Shown here: positions 1 through 8,955 of the stretch, one piece after another
Numbering within the stretch: position 1 is the stretch's first letter
Layout: each line of letters begins with the position of its first letter
Source: Streptomyces sp. NBC_01224
GTDB taxonomy: Bacteria > Actinomycetota > Actinomycetes > Streptomycetales > Streptomycetaceae
Reading direction: 5' to 3'
Assembly (NCBI RefSeq): GCF_036002945.1
Contig: NZ_CP108529.1
Coordinates: 5,823,001 to 5,887,000 of the forward strand
DNA length: 64,000 nt
Notes under the pieces: model-generated
Told to the model about the DNA's origin: nothing
The model's input: only the letters and a program-made list of their open reading frames with translations
The model's database searches: none
Position numbers and translations under genes: made by a program

Positions 1-1490
1 CCGGAGCCCTCGGGCTCGTGCGGTGAGACATTGTGCCGCCGGTTCCAGGTGTACAGGCCGATCTGGAGCGCCGAGGCATTGCCGTACAGCATCATCCAGA
101 CCGTTGGGTCGATCTGCACACCCGAGGCGCCCATCCCCAGGAACAGTGCGCAACTCAGGGCCGCGAGGATCCAGTTCAGGGCGGACATCGGGTAGAAGAT
201 GATCATCATGGTGTAGTTGAAGAGCTTGCCCACGGGGAGCGAGAAGAAGCCCTTCCAGTACTGCTTGAGGATCGTCTCGTACGTCCCCCGCGACCAGCGA
301 AGCTGCTGGGTGAAGAAGTCCGTCCACGCGGTCGGGCCCTCGCCGACGGCCAGCACGTCCGGGGTATAGACCGAGCGCCACTTGCGGCCGGTCCGCGGAT
401 TGCGGGCGCGGTGCATCTCGAAGCCGGTCGCCATGTCCTCGGTGATCGAGTCGTACAGACCGCCGATCTGCTTGAGGGCCGAGATCCGCACCGCATTGCT
501 GGTGCCGACGAACATCGGGGCGCCGTAGCGGTTGCCCGCGCGCTGGATCAGTGCGTGGAAGAGGAACTGCTGGGACTCGGCGGCCTTGGTGACCAGCGTG
601 TCGTAGTTGCCGTAGACCTGCGGGCCGATGACGAAGCCGACGTCCGGGTCGCGGAAGTAGCCGAGCATCCGCTCCAGATAGTTGGGCAGCGGTACGTGAT
701 CGGTGTCGACGGAGGCGAAGAAGTCGTACGCGCCGCCGTGCGCGTCCAGCCAGGCGTTGTAGTTGCCGTGCTTGGTCCTCGCGCGGTGTGCACCCTCGGC
801 CCGGTTCCAGCGCGCGACGCCCTTGCGGGTGAAGTGGTGCACCCCGAGCCGGGCGCAGACCTCCTTCGCGGCCGGGTCGTCGCCCTCGTCGAGCAGCCAG
901 ACGTGCACTGTCCCGCGGTGCCGGATGCGGATCGCGGCCTGAAGGGTCTTCGTCACCATTTCCAGGGGCTCCTTGCCCGGGACGAAGGAGGTGAGGAAGG
1001 CGACCCTGGTGCCGGTCTCCGGTACGACCGGGACCGGGTCGCGCGCGACCAGCGTCGCGTGCGCGTTCGACAGGACGTTCAGCGTGCGGAAGAGCTCGAT
1101 CAGGCCGATCGAGACCAGCATCACGACGTCGAGGACCAGCAGCGTGTCGTTCTTGGGATTCGGGTCGCGCCGCGTCCAGTGATCCGGCTGCATGAGCCAG
1201 ACGAACAGGCCGAGCGAGACGAGGGGCGCGGCGCCCAGCAGGAGCGCCGCGCGGATTCTGTGCGGCTCCTGCGAGATCAGCGAGCGGTACTGCACCCGGT
1301 ACGGTCTGCCCGGATCGGGATGGGTCAGTGGGCCGGCGAGCCGGCTGTAGTGCTCGTAGTCGTAACGCGGCAATGCATTCTTCGGGTGCTGCCGTTGTTC
1401 CCCGGTCCTCGGCTGTGCGGGTATCCGGAGCTGAGTGGTCCGGGAAGGGTCGTTGTTCTGCTGCCGGGCGCCTGTCGGCGTCGACGTCAT
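1..1490 (-). CDS. GT2 family membrane glycosyltransferase (cellulose/chitin-synthase-like), C-terminus beyond window
   Basis: This is a processive-type family 2 glycosyltransferase that should use a UDP-sugar at the inner face of the membrane. The start is the ATG at 1490 and the protein begins MTSTPTGARQQ. Two membrane spans lie near residues 75-120 (AALLLGAAPLVSLGLFVWL and a second stretch ending before a conserved ELFRTLN). The catalytic core shows DEGDD, the DxD-containing SVDTDHVP, TEDMATG and QQLRWSRG, which correspond to the D, DxD, TED and Q(x)xRW signature of cellulose and chitin synthases. After it a further hydrophobic segment starts and the frame runs off the left edge at about residue 496. 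The acceptor polymer cannot be told from sequence. The gene is transcribed away from the tRNA-Lys at 2011. Confidence 0.9.
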   Translation of the reverse strand, partial: MTSTPTGARQQNNDPSRTTQLRIPAQPRTGEQRQHPKNALPRYDYEHYSRLAGPLTHPDPGRPYRVQYRSLISQEPHRIRAALLLGAAPLVSLGLFVWLMQPDHWTRRDPNPKNDTLLVLDVVMLVSIGLIELFRTLNVLSNAHATLVARDPVPVVPETGTRVAFLTSFVPGKEPLEMVTKTLQAAIRIRHRGTVHVWLLDEGDDPAAKEVCARLGVHHFTRKGVARWNRAEGAHRARTKHGNYNAWLDAHGGAYDFFASVDTDHVPLPNYLERMLGYFRDPDVGFVIGPQVYGNYDTLVTKAAESQQFLFHALIQRAGNRYGAPMFVGTSNAVRISALKQIGGLYDSITEDMATGFEMHRARNPRTGRKWRSVYTPDVLAVGEGPTAWTDFFTQQLRWSRGTYETILKQYWKGFFSLPVGKLFNYTMMIIFYPMSALNWILAALSCALFLGMGASGVQIDPTVWMMLYGNASALQIGLYTWNRRHNVSPHEPEGS

Positions 1491-1970
1491 GGGTCATCCC
1501 CCTGCACGCATGGTCAGTGCGTGACTGGTCGGTCGTCTCGGCCACGGCGATTCCCCGTCGGTCGCCGCGGACGACATCAATGGCGGGCGACCTTCCGCTC
1601 AGACACGGAACGGCGCCCTTCCGGCTGTCTGATGCCTCCCCGACATCTGTCCCTGAGCGGGGCCCCCACCCCACGTAGCGGACAACCGGAACTTCCCCCT
1701 CTGCATCCCCCAACTGCACGGCGCATCAGCCTGGTTGGAGCTGACGGCCCTTAGACAGGTTGTCCGACCCCGGCCCCGATCGCAAGGGCGAAAAGGGTGG
1801 GTTACCAGTCATATGTGCGATTTAGGGAACCCTTGCGGCGGGGGTGCGCAGAGGTGTAATGCGAGGGCTCTTCGAGTCTCTGAGCGGCGAGGTGGTGACT
1901 GCGTGACAGCCGGGTGCCACGTATGGGCCTCGTGAAAGTGGCGACGCGGGGGCCCGGTTCATGAACGAAC
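1491..1970. other. Intergenic stretch without a supported gene
   Basis: About 480 bases lie between the glycosyltransferase start and the tRNA-Lys terminator. Short open frames exist, but they have no convincing ribosome site or Streptomyces codon bias. The part nearest 1490 should hold the glycosyltransferase promoter. I see no riboswitch or clear operator. Confidence 0.6.
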
Positions 1971-2001
1971 AAGGCCCCCTCACGCGTGGTGAGGGGGCCT
2001 T
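1971..2001 (-). terminator. Terminator hairpin of tRNA-Lys copy 1
   Basis: A perfect 13-bp stem with a 5-base loop (AAGGCCCCCTCAC paired with its complement) sits ten bases 3' of the tRNA on the minus strand. Confidence 0.85.
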
Positions 2002-2010
2002 GACTCTGCG

Positions 2011-2084
2011 TGCGCCGCCAGGGACTCGAACCCCGGACCCGCTGATTAAGAGTCAGCTGCTCTAACCAACTGAGCTAGCGGCGC
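2011..2084 (-). tRNA. tRNA-Lys (anticodon CTT), copy 1
   Basis: This is a full cloverleaf: acceptor GCGCCGC paired with GCGGCGC, D-arm TAGCTCAGTTGG, anticodon loop with CTT and T-loop TTCGAGT. CCA is not encoded. It is identical in sequence to the copies at 10627 and 19178. A possible -10 element (TAGAGT) lies about 12 bases upstream of the mature 5' end. Confidence 0.97.
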
Positions 2085-2268
2085 CTGCTGACCTGGAGAA
2101 CTCTACCTGAAGGTGAGGTGTGCTCCTGACCATTTCCCGCCCATCACGGCCTGTCGGATGTTCGTTTTTTCTCTTCTATCCGTCAAAATGCGATATGTCG
2201 GGAGAGTCGAGACACTGGCGCCCGTGCAGATGCGCCCAAAGATCTTGACGAGTGCGGAGGGGAATCGC

Positions 2269-3633
2269 ATGACTGTGCCGGCTTTCGAGGAGTACGTACC
2301 CGCCAGCGACTGCACCTGTGCGGGGTGCGCCGCACAACGGCGCACCGCCGCCAGTGCCTTGTCCCTGCGGTACGGAGGTCATCCGGCCGCACATGGCGCG
2401 CGCCGCGCGCTGGTGCTGGTCACCGCGGCCGGAGTGGTGCTGAGCGCCGGCGTGGCCGAGGCGGCGCGTGCGCCGGGCGGCCGGGCGGCGGAGGCGACCG
2501 GAGCCGCCCGTACGGACGAGGCGACGATGTCGGTGGACCCGGAGACCCCGGCCGACGAGGACGACCCGCTCACCCCGGTCGACCGGGATCCGGACAGTCC
2601 GCAGGGCGGGCCGGGGCCGCTGCGGGGCACGGGGGCCTCGGGCCCGCCCTCGTCCACCGGGACCACGCTGCGCAAGACCAGCCGGGCCGCGATCATCAAC
2701 CGCGCGAAGAAATGGGTGTCCGCGCAGGTTCCGTACAGCATGAACAAGTACTGGTCCGACGGCTACCGGCAGGACTGCTCCGGCTATGTGTCGATGGCCT
2801 GGAACCTGCCCGGCAACGAGTGGACCGGCAGCCTCGCCAACTACGGGAAGAAGATCGCGCGGGAGAAGCTGCAGCCCGGCGACATCCTGCTCTTCCACAA
2901 TCCGGCCGACCCCACGAAGGGCTCGCACGTCACGATCTTCGGCGGCTGGACCGACTCCACGCACACCCACTACACGGCGTACGAGCAGACGAAGCCGCAC
3001 ACCCGCAAGCAGACGACGCCCATGGCGTACTGGACCAACTCCGCCAAGTACGTCGCGTACCGCTACAAGTCGCTCAGCAGCGACAGCGGAGTGTTGACGA
3101 AGGCGTTCCCGGGCTCCGGGAAGTTCGGTACCGGCATCAGCAACACGTACGTCACCCAGCTCGGGAAGATGCTCGCGGACCGGGGTGGCAGGCGCTTCTA
3201 CAAGGTGGGCCCCGGGCCGGGCTGGGGCGACGCCGACCGGCGCGCGACCCGGGCTTTCCAGCAGGCCCAGGGCTGGAAGGGCAAGGAAGCGGACGGCATC
3301 CCCGGCCCCGACACCTGGCGCCACCTGGCCAACGGGACCGGTCGCGACATTCCCGCCGCCGGAAGCGGGAGCGGCCGGGGCGATTCGAACCCGGCTTCGA
3401 AGTTCCCCGGGCGGGGCTATTTCCGGCCCGGTCAGTCGAACGGCCATGTCGACAGGCTCGGCAAGCAGTTGGTGAAGAAGGGATACGGCAAGCACTACCT
3501 GTCGGGACCGGGGCCCCGCTGGACCGAGGCGGACCGGCGCAATGTCGAGGCCTTCCAGCGGGCCCAGGGCTGGCGGGGCGGAGCGGCCGACGGCTACCCC
3601 GGCCCGGAGACCTGGCGACGACTCTTCGCGTGA
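2269..3633 (+). CDS. Secreted/anchored NlpC/P60-type hydrolase with two peptidoglycan-binding domains
   Basis: A cell-wall peptidase-like protein of 454 residues, starting MTVPAFEEYV at the ATG at 2269 behind a GGAGGGG ribosome site. The same frame opens further upstream but without a ribosome site. A hydrophobic segment (ALVLVTAAGVVLSAGVAEAA, about residues 45-65) is a signal or anchor. An acidic/proline linker follows. The catalytic domain (about residues 140-260) has the NlpC/P60 nucleophile context QDCSGYVSMAW and the histidine in GSHVTIFGGW. Two related C-terminal repeats (ADRRATRAFQQAQGW and ADRRNVEAFQRAQGW) are peptidoglycan-binding modules. It probably cleaves stem peptides. The SPFH gene begins 25 bases downstream, which suggests co-transcription. 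Confidence 0.88.
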   Translation: MTVPAFEEYVPASDCTCAGCAAQRRTAASALSLRYGGHPAAHGARRALVLVTAAGVVLSAGVAEAARAPGGRAAEATGAARTDEATMSVDPETPADEDDPLTPVDRDPDSPQGGPGPLRGTGASGPPSSTGTTLRKTSRAAIINRAKKWVSAQVPYSMNKYWSDGYRQDCSGYVSMAWNLPGNEWTGSLANYGKKIAREKLQPGDILLFHNPADPTKGSHVTIFGGWTDSTHTHYTAYEQTKPHTRKQTTPMAYWTNSAKYVAYRYKSLSSDSGVLTKAFPGSGKFGTGISNTYVTQLGKMLADRGGRRFYKVGPGPGWGDADRRATRAFQQAQGWKGKEADGIPGPDTWRHLANGTGRDIPAAGSGSGRGDSNPASKFPGRGYFRPGQSNGHVDRLGKQLVKKGYGKHYLSGPGPRWTEADRRNVEAFQRAQGWRGGAADGYPGPETWRRLFA

Positions 3634-3658
3634 CAAAACGGACATGACGGAGGCGGGA

Positions 3659-5320
3659 ATGGGATCCACGGTGTCGGACAGCTCCGGAGCCCCGGAGAAC
3701 GCGAGGGAACGGGAAGGGAAGCGGGAGCAGGGGGAGATGCCGGTGCGGGTGTGGGGTCCGGACCAGGTGAAGGCGCGCGACGGGGCGGGGGAAGCGGGCG
3801 AGGAGACGGCTCCGGATCCGGGGAGCGGTGCGGGGGCGGCATCGGGTTCGGGTAACGGTGCGGGCCCGGGGGTCGCCCCGGACGGGGAGCCGGGCGCCGG
3901 TCCCGACTCGGTGGTCGACCTTGTGCTGGACCTGGTCCCGGGTGAGGACGTGGACTCCGCGGCCCTCGGTGCGACCTCGGCCTCGGTATCGGTCCCGGCC
4001 GTGGGCACCGCACCTGTCCCGGACGCCGCGCCCGTCCCGGCCTCGACCGGCCACCGCACCGGATCCGGTTCCGGCACCCCGTCCTCATCCCTGCCTCCGT
4101 CCCCGTCCACGAGCCGGGCCGTTCCCGGCATGGTCTTCGACTCCCTCCCCGTCGCCGGGGGCGACGGGGAGGAGCAGTCCGGCGACGCCCCGTGGAGGAC
4201 CGGGCGGCATCACGCGGTCATCGCCAATGAGCCGACCGCCGCCATCCCCGTACACCAGCTCTTCCGTGAGAACCCCGAGCACACCGACGCGGCCGCGCTC
4301 CCCGCCGGTGTGATGCGGCGGGGGCCCGGCGGTGACCAGCCGGCGGCGGGGGTGCCTCGGCCGCCCGTGCCGAGGGGGCCGCAGGTGCCGCCCCCGACGC
4401 GGCCGGCGCCGGTCGGTGATCCACAGCTTGCCGAGCGGCCGGGGCCCGCGCTGCCCGGCTGGGTGGCACTGCTCGCCGGGCTGGCCGGGATCGTTGCCGG
4501 TGGCGCTGTCCTCTGGTGGGTCGGCGCGCTGCCCGCCGCCGCGCTCGCCCGGTTCGGGATCGGCTCGCGTCCGTACGACGGGATTGGTTCCGGCGTCTGG
4601 GCGGCCCTCGCCGTGCTGGTGATGGTGGTGATCTTCGCGCTCGGCGGCCTGGGCCGCGGACGGGTCGGGTACGCCTGGGTGCTGACGCTCTTCGGCGAGT
4701 ACCGGGGGAGTGCGCGGCGGACCGGGCTGATGTGGATCAGCCCGCTGCTGCTGCGCCGCCGGGTCGACGTACGCCTGCGGCACTGGCGCAGCGAACCGCT
4801 CCCCGCCGTGGATGCCAACGGTACGGCGCTGCGCGTCGTCGTCCTCGTCGTCTGGCGGATCAGGGACACCGTACGGGCGACGCTCGGGGTCGCGGACCAC
4901 GAGGCGTATCTGCGTGAGCAGGTCGAGGCGGCGATGGCCCGGGTCCTCTCGCAGCTGCCCGCCGACGCCTTCCACGAGGACGCGCACACCTTGCGCAACG
5001 CGGAGGCCGTCGGTGATGCGCTGACCCGGATGCTGAAGGCGGACTGCGAGCCCGTCGGCATCGAGGTGTACTCCGCGCAGCCGACCGGAATCGAGTACGC
5101 ACCGGAGATCGCCGCGGCCATGCAGCGCCGCCGGATCGCCGCCATCGACGCCAAGCACCGCGACAGCGTGCTGACTTCGGTGGTTGACGCGGTGGACGAC
5201 ACTGTCAACCGACTGACGGCGAGGGGGCTCGTGGAGCTGGACGACTACGAACGGAAGGCGCTGGTCAAGGACTTGACGGTGGCCTTCTACACCGGACGCA
5301 GTGGCGGGGAGGGCGCCTGA
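3659..5320 (+). CDS. SPFH (band 7/stomatin) domain membrane protein
   Basis: A 553-residue protein. I chose the ATG at 3659 because GGAGG lies seven bases before it; the in-frame ATG at 3644 has no ribosome site. The first 260 residues are low-complexity, rich in Gly, Pro and acidic residues, and probably disordered and cytoplasmic. Two membrane segments follow at about residues 266-290 (WVALLAGLAGIVAGGAVLWW) and 311-332 (WAALAVLVMVVIFALGGL). The SPFH domain then runs to about residue 500 (RRRVDVRLRHWRSEPLPAVD, then an assembly region with YLREQVEAAMARVLSQLP). Such proteins organise membrane microdomains. The short gap to the wall hydrolase upstream suggests a joint role at the envelope, which is inference. 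Confidence 0.85.
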   Translation: MGSTVSDSSGAPENAREREGKREQGEMPVRVWGPDQVKARDGAGEAGEETAPDPGSGAGAASGSGNGAGPGVAPDGEPGAGPDSVVDLVLDLVPGEDVDSAALGATSASVSVPAVGTAPVPDAAPVPASTGHRTGSGSGTPSSSLPPSPSTSRAVPGMVFDSLPVAGGDGEEQSGDAPWRTGRHHAVIANEPTAAIPVHQLFRENPEHTDAAALPAGVMRRGPGGDQPAAGVPRPPVPRGPQVPPPTRPAPVGDPQLAERPGPALPGWVALLAGLAGIVAGGAVLWWVGALPAAALARFGIGSRPYDGIGSGVWAALAVLVMVVIFALGGLGRGRVGYAWVLTLFGEYRGSARRTGLMWISPLLLRRRVDVRLRHWRSEPLPAVDANGTALRVVVLVVWRIRDTVRATLGVADHEAYLREQVEAAMARVLSQLPADAFHEDAHTLRNAEAVGDALTRMLKADCEPVGIEVYSAQPTGIEYAPEIAAAMQRRRIAAIDAKHRDSVLTSVVDAVDDTVNRLTARGLVELDDYERKALVKDLTVAFYTGRSGGEGA

Positions 5321-5366
5321 CGGTTTCGGGGGACGCTCCGGCGACGAAGCGGAATCCAACTCCCAT

Positions 5367-5378
5367 TGGTCTGGACAT
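5367..5378 (+). promoter_or_regulatory. DasR-type site / chitinase direct repeat, upstream copy
   Basis: TGGTCTGGACAT resembles the 12-bp repeat found in pairs before Streptomyces chitinase genes. It lies 40 bases before the better copy at 5407 and about 112 bases before the LPMO start. Confidence 0.55.
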
Positions 5379-5406
5379 GTTCATGTCGCGTCAATAATCT
5401 AAGGCT

Positions 5407-5418
5407 TGGTCTAGACCG
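5407..5418 (+). promoter_or_regulatory. DasR-responsive element (dre) before the LPMO gene
   Basis: TGGTCTAGACCG differs at one end base from the palindromic core TGGTCTAGACCA bound by the GntR regulator DasR, which is released by glucosamine-6-phosphate. It lies 61 bases before the LPMO start and fits repression of chitin use when no N-acetylglucosamine is available. Confidence 0.82.
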
Positions 5419-5478
5419 CAACACATGCGCGCAGCAGGGCTCATGGAACCTCCCCCACGTTCTTGAGGAGCGACAGCA

Positions 5479-6069
5479 ATGCGTAAAAGGGCAAGCGCGG
5501 CCGTAGTCGGCCTGGCAGTAGCGGGCGTCTCGATGCTCGCGACGGGCAGCGCCAGTAGTCACGGTTACACCGACAATCCCATCAGCCGCCAGAAGCTCTG
5601 CGCCAATGGCACGGTGACGGGCTGCGGCAACGTCCAGTGGGAGCCGCAGAGCGTCGAGGGTCCCAAGGGCTTCCCGGCGGCAGGTCCGGCCGACGGCAAG
5701 ATCTGCTCCGGCGGCCACTCCGAGTTCGCCCAGCTCGACGACCCGCGCGGCGGCAACTGGCCCGCCACCGATGTCACAGCGGGGCAGGGCTTCGGCTTCC
5801 GCTGGCAGTTCACCGCGCGCCACGCCACGACGGACTTCCGCTACTACATCACCAAGAACGGCTGGGACCCCACCAAGCCCCTCACCAGGGCCGACCTGGA
5901 GCCGCAGCCCTTCATGACGGTGCCGTACGGCGGCAAGCAGCCCCCGGCGACCCTGACCCAGCAGGGCACCATCCCCACCCAGAAGACCGGGAAGCACATC
6001 ATCCTGAGCGTCTGGACCATCGCGGACACGGCGAACGCGTTCTATGCGTGCTCCGATGTTCAGTTCTGA
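5479..6069 (+). CDS. AA10 lytic polysaccharide monooxygenase (chitin-active type)
   Basis: A secreted copper enzyme that oxidatively cleaves crystalline chitin or cellulose. It has 196 residues with a signal peptide of about 27 residues. Cleavage after SASS would make His28 the mature N-terminus, the first ligand of the histidine brace. The second ligand is His115 in FTARHATTDF, and Phe188 (NAFYACSD) fits the axial position. Cys41, Cys49, Cys76 and Cys191 can form disulfides. No carbohydrate-binding module is attached. AGGAGCGAC lies before the ATG at 5479. Two DasR-type sites upstream place it in the chitin/GlcNAc regulon, so chitin is the likelier substrate. Confidence 0.92.
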   Translation: MRKRASAAVVGLAVAGVSMLATGSASSHGYTDNPISRQKLCANGTVTGCGNVQWEPQSVEGPKGFPAAGPADGKICSGGHSEFAQLDDPRGGNWPATDVTAGQGFGFRWQFTARHATTDFRYYITKNGWDPTKPLTRADLEPQPFMTVPYGGKQPPATLTQQGTIPTQKTGKHIILSVWTIADTANAFYACSDVQF

Positions 6070-6095
6070 CGTGTAGTCAGTTACCGTGCGGCGCC

Positions 6096-7787
6096 ATGGG
6101 GAGCGCAGGCACCGTCGCGGAGCTCGTACAGCGCCAATGGGGCGACCACCGGCCGGGACTGAGATCCGAGGACACCGTCCTCAGCCATCACCAGGTCGCC
6201 TCGGGTGCTGCCGCACGGGCCGCGCTCCTGGCGGATCTGCTGCCGGCGGGCAGCGAACCGCACCTCGGGGTGCTGCTGGACAACACTCCTGAATTTGCTC
6301 TCTGGTTGAGTGCGGCGGCCCTGGCCGGGGCCGCCGTCGCCGGTATCAACCCCACCCGGCGCGGCGCCGAACTGGTCCGCGACATCCTGCACACCGACTG
6401 CCGCGTCCTGGTGACCGAACGCGCGCATCTCTCGCTGCTCGACGGCCTGGATCTTCCGGGTGTACGGGTGCTGGTCACCGACACCGATGCGTACGCCGAA
6501 CTGCTCGCCCCGTACGCCGGGGCGAAACCGGGCGACACGGTCCTGGCCGAAGTCGGGCCCGGAACCCGGATGCTGCTCTACTTCACCTCGGGTTCGACCG
6601 GTGCCCCCAAGGCCGCGATCTGCTCCCAGGGGCGGCTGGCGGCGGCCGGGCGGTCCCTCGTCGATCACTTCGGCGTCCGGCGCGAGGACGTCCACTACAT
6701 CTGTATGCCGATGTTCCACGGCAACGCGGTGATCGCCGACTGGGCGCCCGCGCTGGCCGGTGGGGCCGCGGTCGCGCTGCGCCGCCGCTTCTCGGCCTCC
6801 GGATTCCTCGACGACGTACGGGCGCACGGGGCTACGTACTTCACCTATGTCGGCCGCGCCGTGCAGTATCTGCTGGCCACCCCCGAGCGCCCCGACGACC
6901 GCGAGCACCCGCTGCGGCTCGGCTTCGGCACCGAAGCCGGCGCGGTGGACGCGGCCCGCTTCCGGGAGCGGTTCGGGGTGCGGCTGGTCGAGGGCTACGG
7001 CTCCTCCGAGGGTGGCGCGGCGATCCAGCGGACCCCGGACACCCCGGAGCGCGCGATCGGCAAGGCGGCATCGCGCGACGATCTCGCGGTCGTCGACCCG
7101 GAGACCGGTGAGGAGCGGGCCGCCGCGGTCTTCGACGAGTCCGGGAGGCTGGCCAACGGGGCGGACGCGATAGGGGAGTTGGTCAACCGGGGCCGTACGC
7201 CCTTCGAGGGGTACTGGCGCAACGCGGCGGCGGATGCGGACCGGGTGCGCGGCGGCTGGTACTGGACCGGGGACCTCTTCTTCCGCGACGCCGACGGCTT
7301 CCTCTACTTCGCGGGCCGTACGGACGACCGGCTGCGGGTGGACAGCGAGAACCTGGCCGCCGCGGTGATCGAGAACATCCTGGCCCGCTGGCAGGACGCG
7401 GCGGCCGTGGCGGTGTACGCGGTGCCGGACCCGGTCGCCGGTGACCAGGTGATGGCGGCACTCGCGATGCGGGAGGGCGCAGCCTTCGACCCGTCCGCCT
7501 TTGCCGCGTTCCTCGGGGCGCAGAGGGACCTGGGTACGAAGATGGCCCCCCGCTTCGTACGCATCGTCCCGTCGATGCCGGTGACGGCAACGAACAAGGT
7601 GCACCGGGTCGGGCTGCGCCGCGAGGGGTTCTGGTGCGGGGGTCCGGTGTGGTGGCGAGGCCCCGATGACGCGTACGCCCCGTTCGAGGGCGAGCAACCG
7701 GCAGCCCTGCTGCGCGAGTACGAGGCACACGGGCGTGACGACCTGCTGTGCTCCGGGAGCAAGTCCTGCTGTCGTGACGCGCAGTAG
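6096..7787 (+). CDS. AMP-dependent acyl-CoA synthetase/ligase
   Basis: An ANL-superfamily adenylating enzyme of 563 residues that should activate a carboxylic acid as acyl-AMP and transfer it to CoA. The P-loop is YFTSGSTGAPK (about residues 160-170). The adenine-binding region is GYGSSEGG, then YWTGDLFFRD and DDRLRVDSENLA at the hinge. The catalytic lysine lies in VTATNKVHR near residue 506. It is close to fatty-acyl or short-chain acyl-CoA synthetases; the substrate is not clear. I chose the ATG at 6096 (MGSAGTVAEL), 27 bases after the LPMO stop. The proximity is probably chance, since the functions differ. The last 20 residues are Cys/Ser-rich and look poorly conserved. Confidence 0.88.
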   Translation: MGSAGTVAELVQRQWGDHRPGLRSEDTVLSHHQVASGAAARAALLADLLPAGSEPHLGVLLDNTPEFALWLSAAALAGAAVAGINPTRRGAELVRDILHTDCRVLVTERAHLSLLDGLDLPGVRVLVTDTDAYAELLAPYAGAKPGDTVLAEVGPGTRMLLYFTSGSTGAPKAAICSQGRLAAAGRSLVDHFGVRREDVHYICMPMFHGNAVIADWAPALAGGAAVALRRRFSASGFLDDVRAHGATYFTYVGRAVQYLLATPERPDDREHPLRLGFGTEAGAVDAARFRERFGVRLVEGYGSSEGGAAIQRTPDTPERAIGKAASRDDLAVVDPETGEERAAAVFDESGRLANGADAIGELVNRGRTPFEGYWRNAAADADRVRGGWYWTGDLFFRDADGFLYFAGRTDDRLRVDSENLAAAVIENILARWQDAAAVAVYAVPDPVAGDQVMAALAMREGAAFDPSAFAAFLGAQRDLGTKMAPRFVRIVPSMPVTATNKVHRVGLRREGFWCGGPVWWRGPDDAYAPFEGEQPAALLREYEAHGRDDLLCSGSKSCCRDAQ

Positions 7788-8018
7788 GGCGAGCGGATGG
7801 TCGGACGCGATGTGAGGGAGATGCGTGCGGTGCTGCCCGCCCACGCGGCGGCACGCGGCGCTGCCGACGGTGAAGGCCGAACCGTCCCTGTGTGCCCTGC
7901 CGTTGACGCTGAAGCCATTCGTGGACACCCTCAACCCGCACGGGCTCGGAGCCCAGACGTTCAAGGTGGGAGGTGCGCCGTCCTGGGCGCAGTGCACGAC
8001 CCGTTGGCGAGGCGTCGC

Positions 8019-8597
8019 TCAGCCTGCCGCTGGACGACGGCCGACGAGTCCGAGCAGCTGCTCCAGGGCGGGAGAGCCCGCGGAGATCTCGACCGCCGGG
8101 GCGAACGGAGTCCTTGCCCGGTCGTCGGACGGTGCTCCGGTCGGGATCTGCGTCGCGACCTTGAGTGAGTAGCGGACGAGGTCGGCGCCCGGATCGTAGG
8201 CAACGCCGATGGTCTGAGCGACGTCCCAACCGTGGACTACGCAGTCGAGCACATGCATACCGAGCGCGACCCGGCCGGGAAAGAACCCGAACTCCCTGAT
8301 CTGGAGCGAATGATCCAGGACATCCTCGGCGAACGCCCTCGCCATGGCGTCGGCCGAGTCGAGGTACGCCTGGTAAGGATTCCCACCCAGGTTGCCCTGG
8401 TCCCAGGCCCGGAGGTCACCGGTGACGCCTGCTGCGGCGGCTGCGAAGCCGAGGTTCTCGCTCACTTGGTGGCGGAGCAGGCCGTGCAGTGTCCAGTCGG
8501 CACACGGCGTTGGAAGACGAAGCTGGTCCGGGCCGATCTGCGCGATCACCGCTCCCAAGGTGGCGAGGGCACGGCGGTCCAGTTCCCTGATATCCAC
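8019..8597 (-). CDS. TIGR03086-like (DinB/maleylpyruvate isomerase fold) protein
   Basis: A 192-residue protein starting MDIRELDRRAL. It has the pattern of the mycothiol-dependent/DinB-like TIGR03086 family: an N-terminal helix with RLPTPCADWTLHGLLRHQV, and a later helix with DCVVHGWDVAQTIGV that carries the metal-ligand-type histidines. Related proteins use a metal site for thiol-dependent isomerisation or transfer, but this subgroup has no assigned reaction. It stands alone between the acyl-CoA synthetase and a decayed patch. The 230 bases on its left hold nothing I can name. Confidence 0.75.
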   Translation of the reverse strand: MDIRELDRRALATLGAVIAQIGPDQLRLPTPCADWTLHGLLRHQVSENLGFAAAAAGVTGDLRAWDQGNLGGNPYQAYLDSADAMARAFAEDVLDHSLQIREFGFFPGRVALGMHVLDCVVHGWDVAQTIGVAYDPGADLVRYSLKVATQIPTGAPSDDRARTPFAPAVEISAGSPALEQLLGLVGRRPAAG

Positions 8598-8675
8598 GAC
8601 CGCGACGTTAGCCGTGCCCCCGCTTTCGGGCCACTCGTTTCCGCAGGCGCCTCAGCCTGTCCCGATGCCTGTCGG

Positions 8676-8692
8676 GGGCGAACGTTGCCTGA
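8676..8692 (+). repeat. 17-bp direct repeat, left copy
   Basis: GGGCGAACGTTGCCTGA is identical to the copy at 8956-8972. The next 15 bases still match at 10 positions, so the original unit was longer. It may be an insertion-sequence or MITE end. Confidence 0.8.
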
Positions 8693-8709
8693 AGCGCACC
8701 AAGTTTTGG

Positions 8710-8931
8710 CTAGTCGAGCACGGCAGCGACGGCTTCGATCTCTACGAGCTGGTCGTCGTAGCCGAGCACGGTGACTCCGATCAGGGTGCTGGGGACGTCG
8801 TGGTCTCCGAACGATTCCCGGACCACCTCCCAGGCGGCCAGGTCGCCCGACTGCGGGGCCTCGGCTCCCGGTCACGCGACCGCCGCCGCAGCGTCCTCGA
8901 CGCGAAGAACGGGAACGACTTCCTCGTCCAT
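8710..8931 (-). pseudogene. Chimeric relic: glyoxalase-type N-terminus joined to RidA-type C-terminus
   Basis: From the ATG at 8931 the minus strand reads MDEEVVPVLRVEDAAAAVA and then TGA (8872-8874). This is the typical start of a glyoxalase/bleomycin-resistance-fold protein. The same frame continues after the stop with DLAAWEVVRESFGDHDVP and ends VTVLGYDDQLVEIEAVAAVLD before a TAG at 8710. That is the C-terminal third of a RidA/YjgF family protein (imine deaminase). The middle of both genes is missing, as expected after a deletion. Neither fragment should be functional. Confidence 0.7.
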
Positions 8932-8955
8932 GGAGCCATCGTCGCAGACCACCCA

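Noticed and set aside
33..1754. 573-codon open frame on the plus strand
   Set aside because: It is antisense to the GT2 glycosyltransferase, whose minus-strand protein shows all catalytic motifs. Long antisense frames are common in DNA of this G+C content.
2085..2268. c-di-AMP (ydaO) riboswitch before the wall hydrolase
   Set aside because: Such switches precede some Streptomyces wall hydrolase genes, but I found none of the conserved ydaO core elements in this leader.
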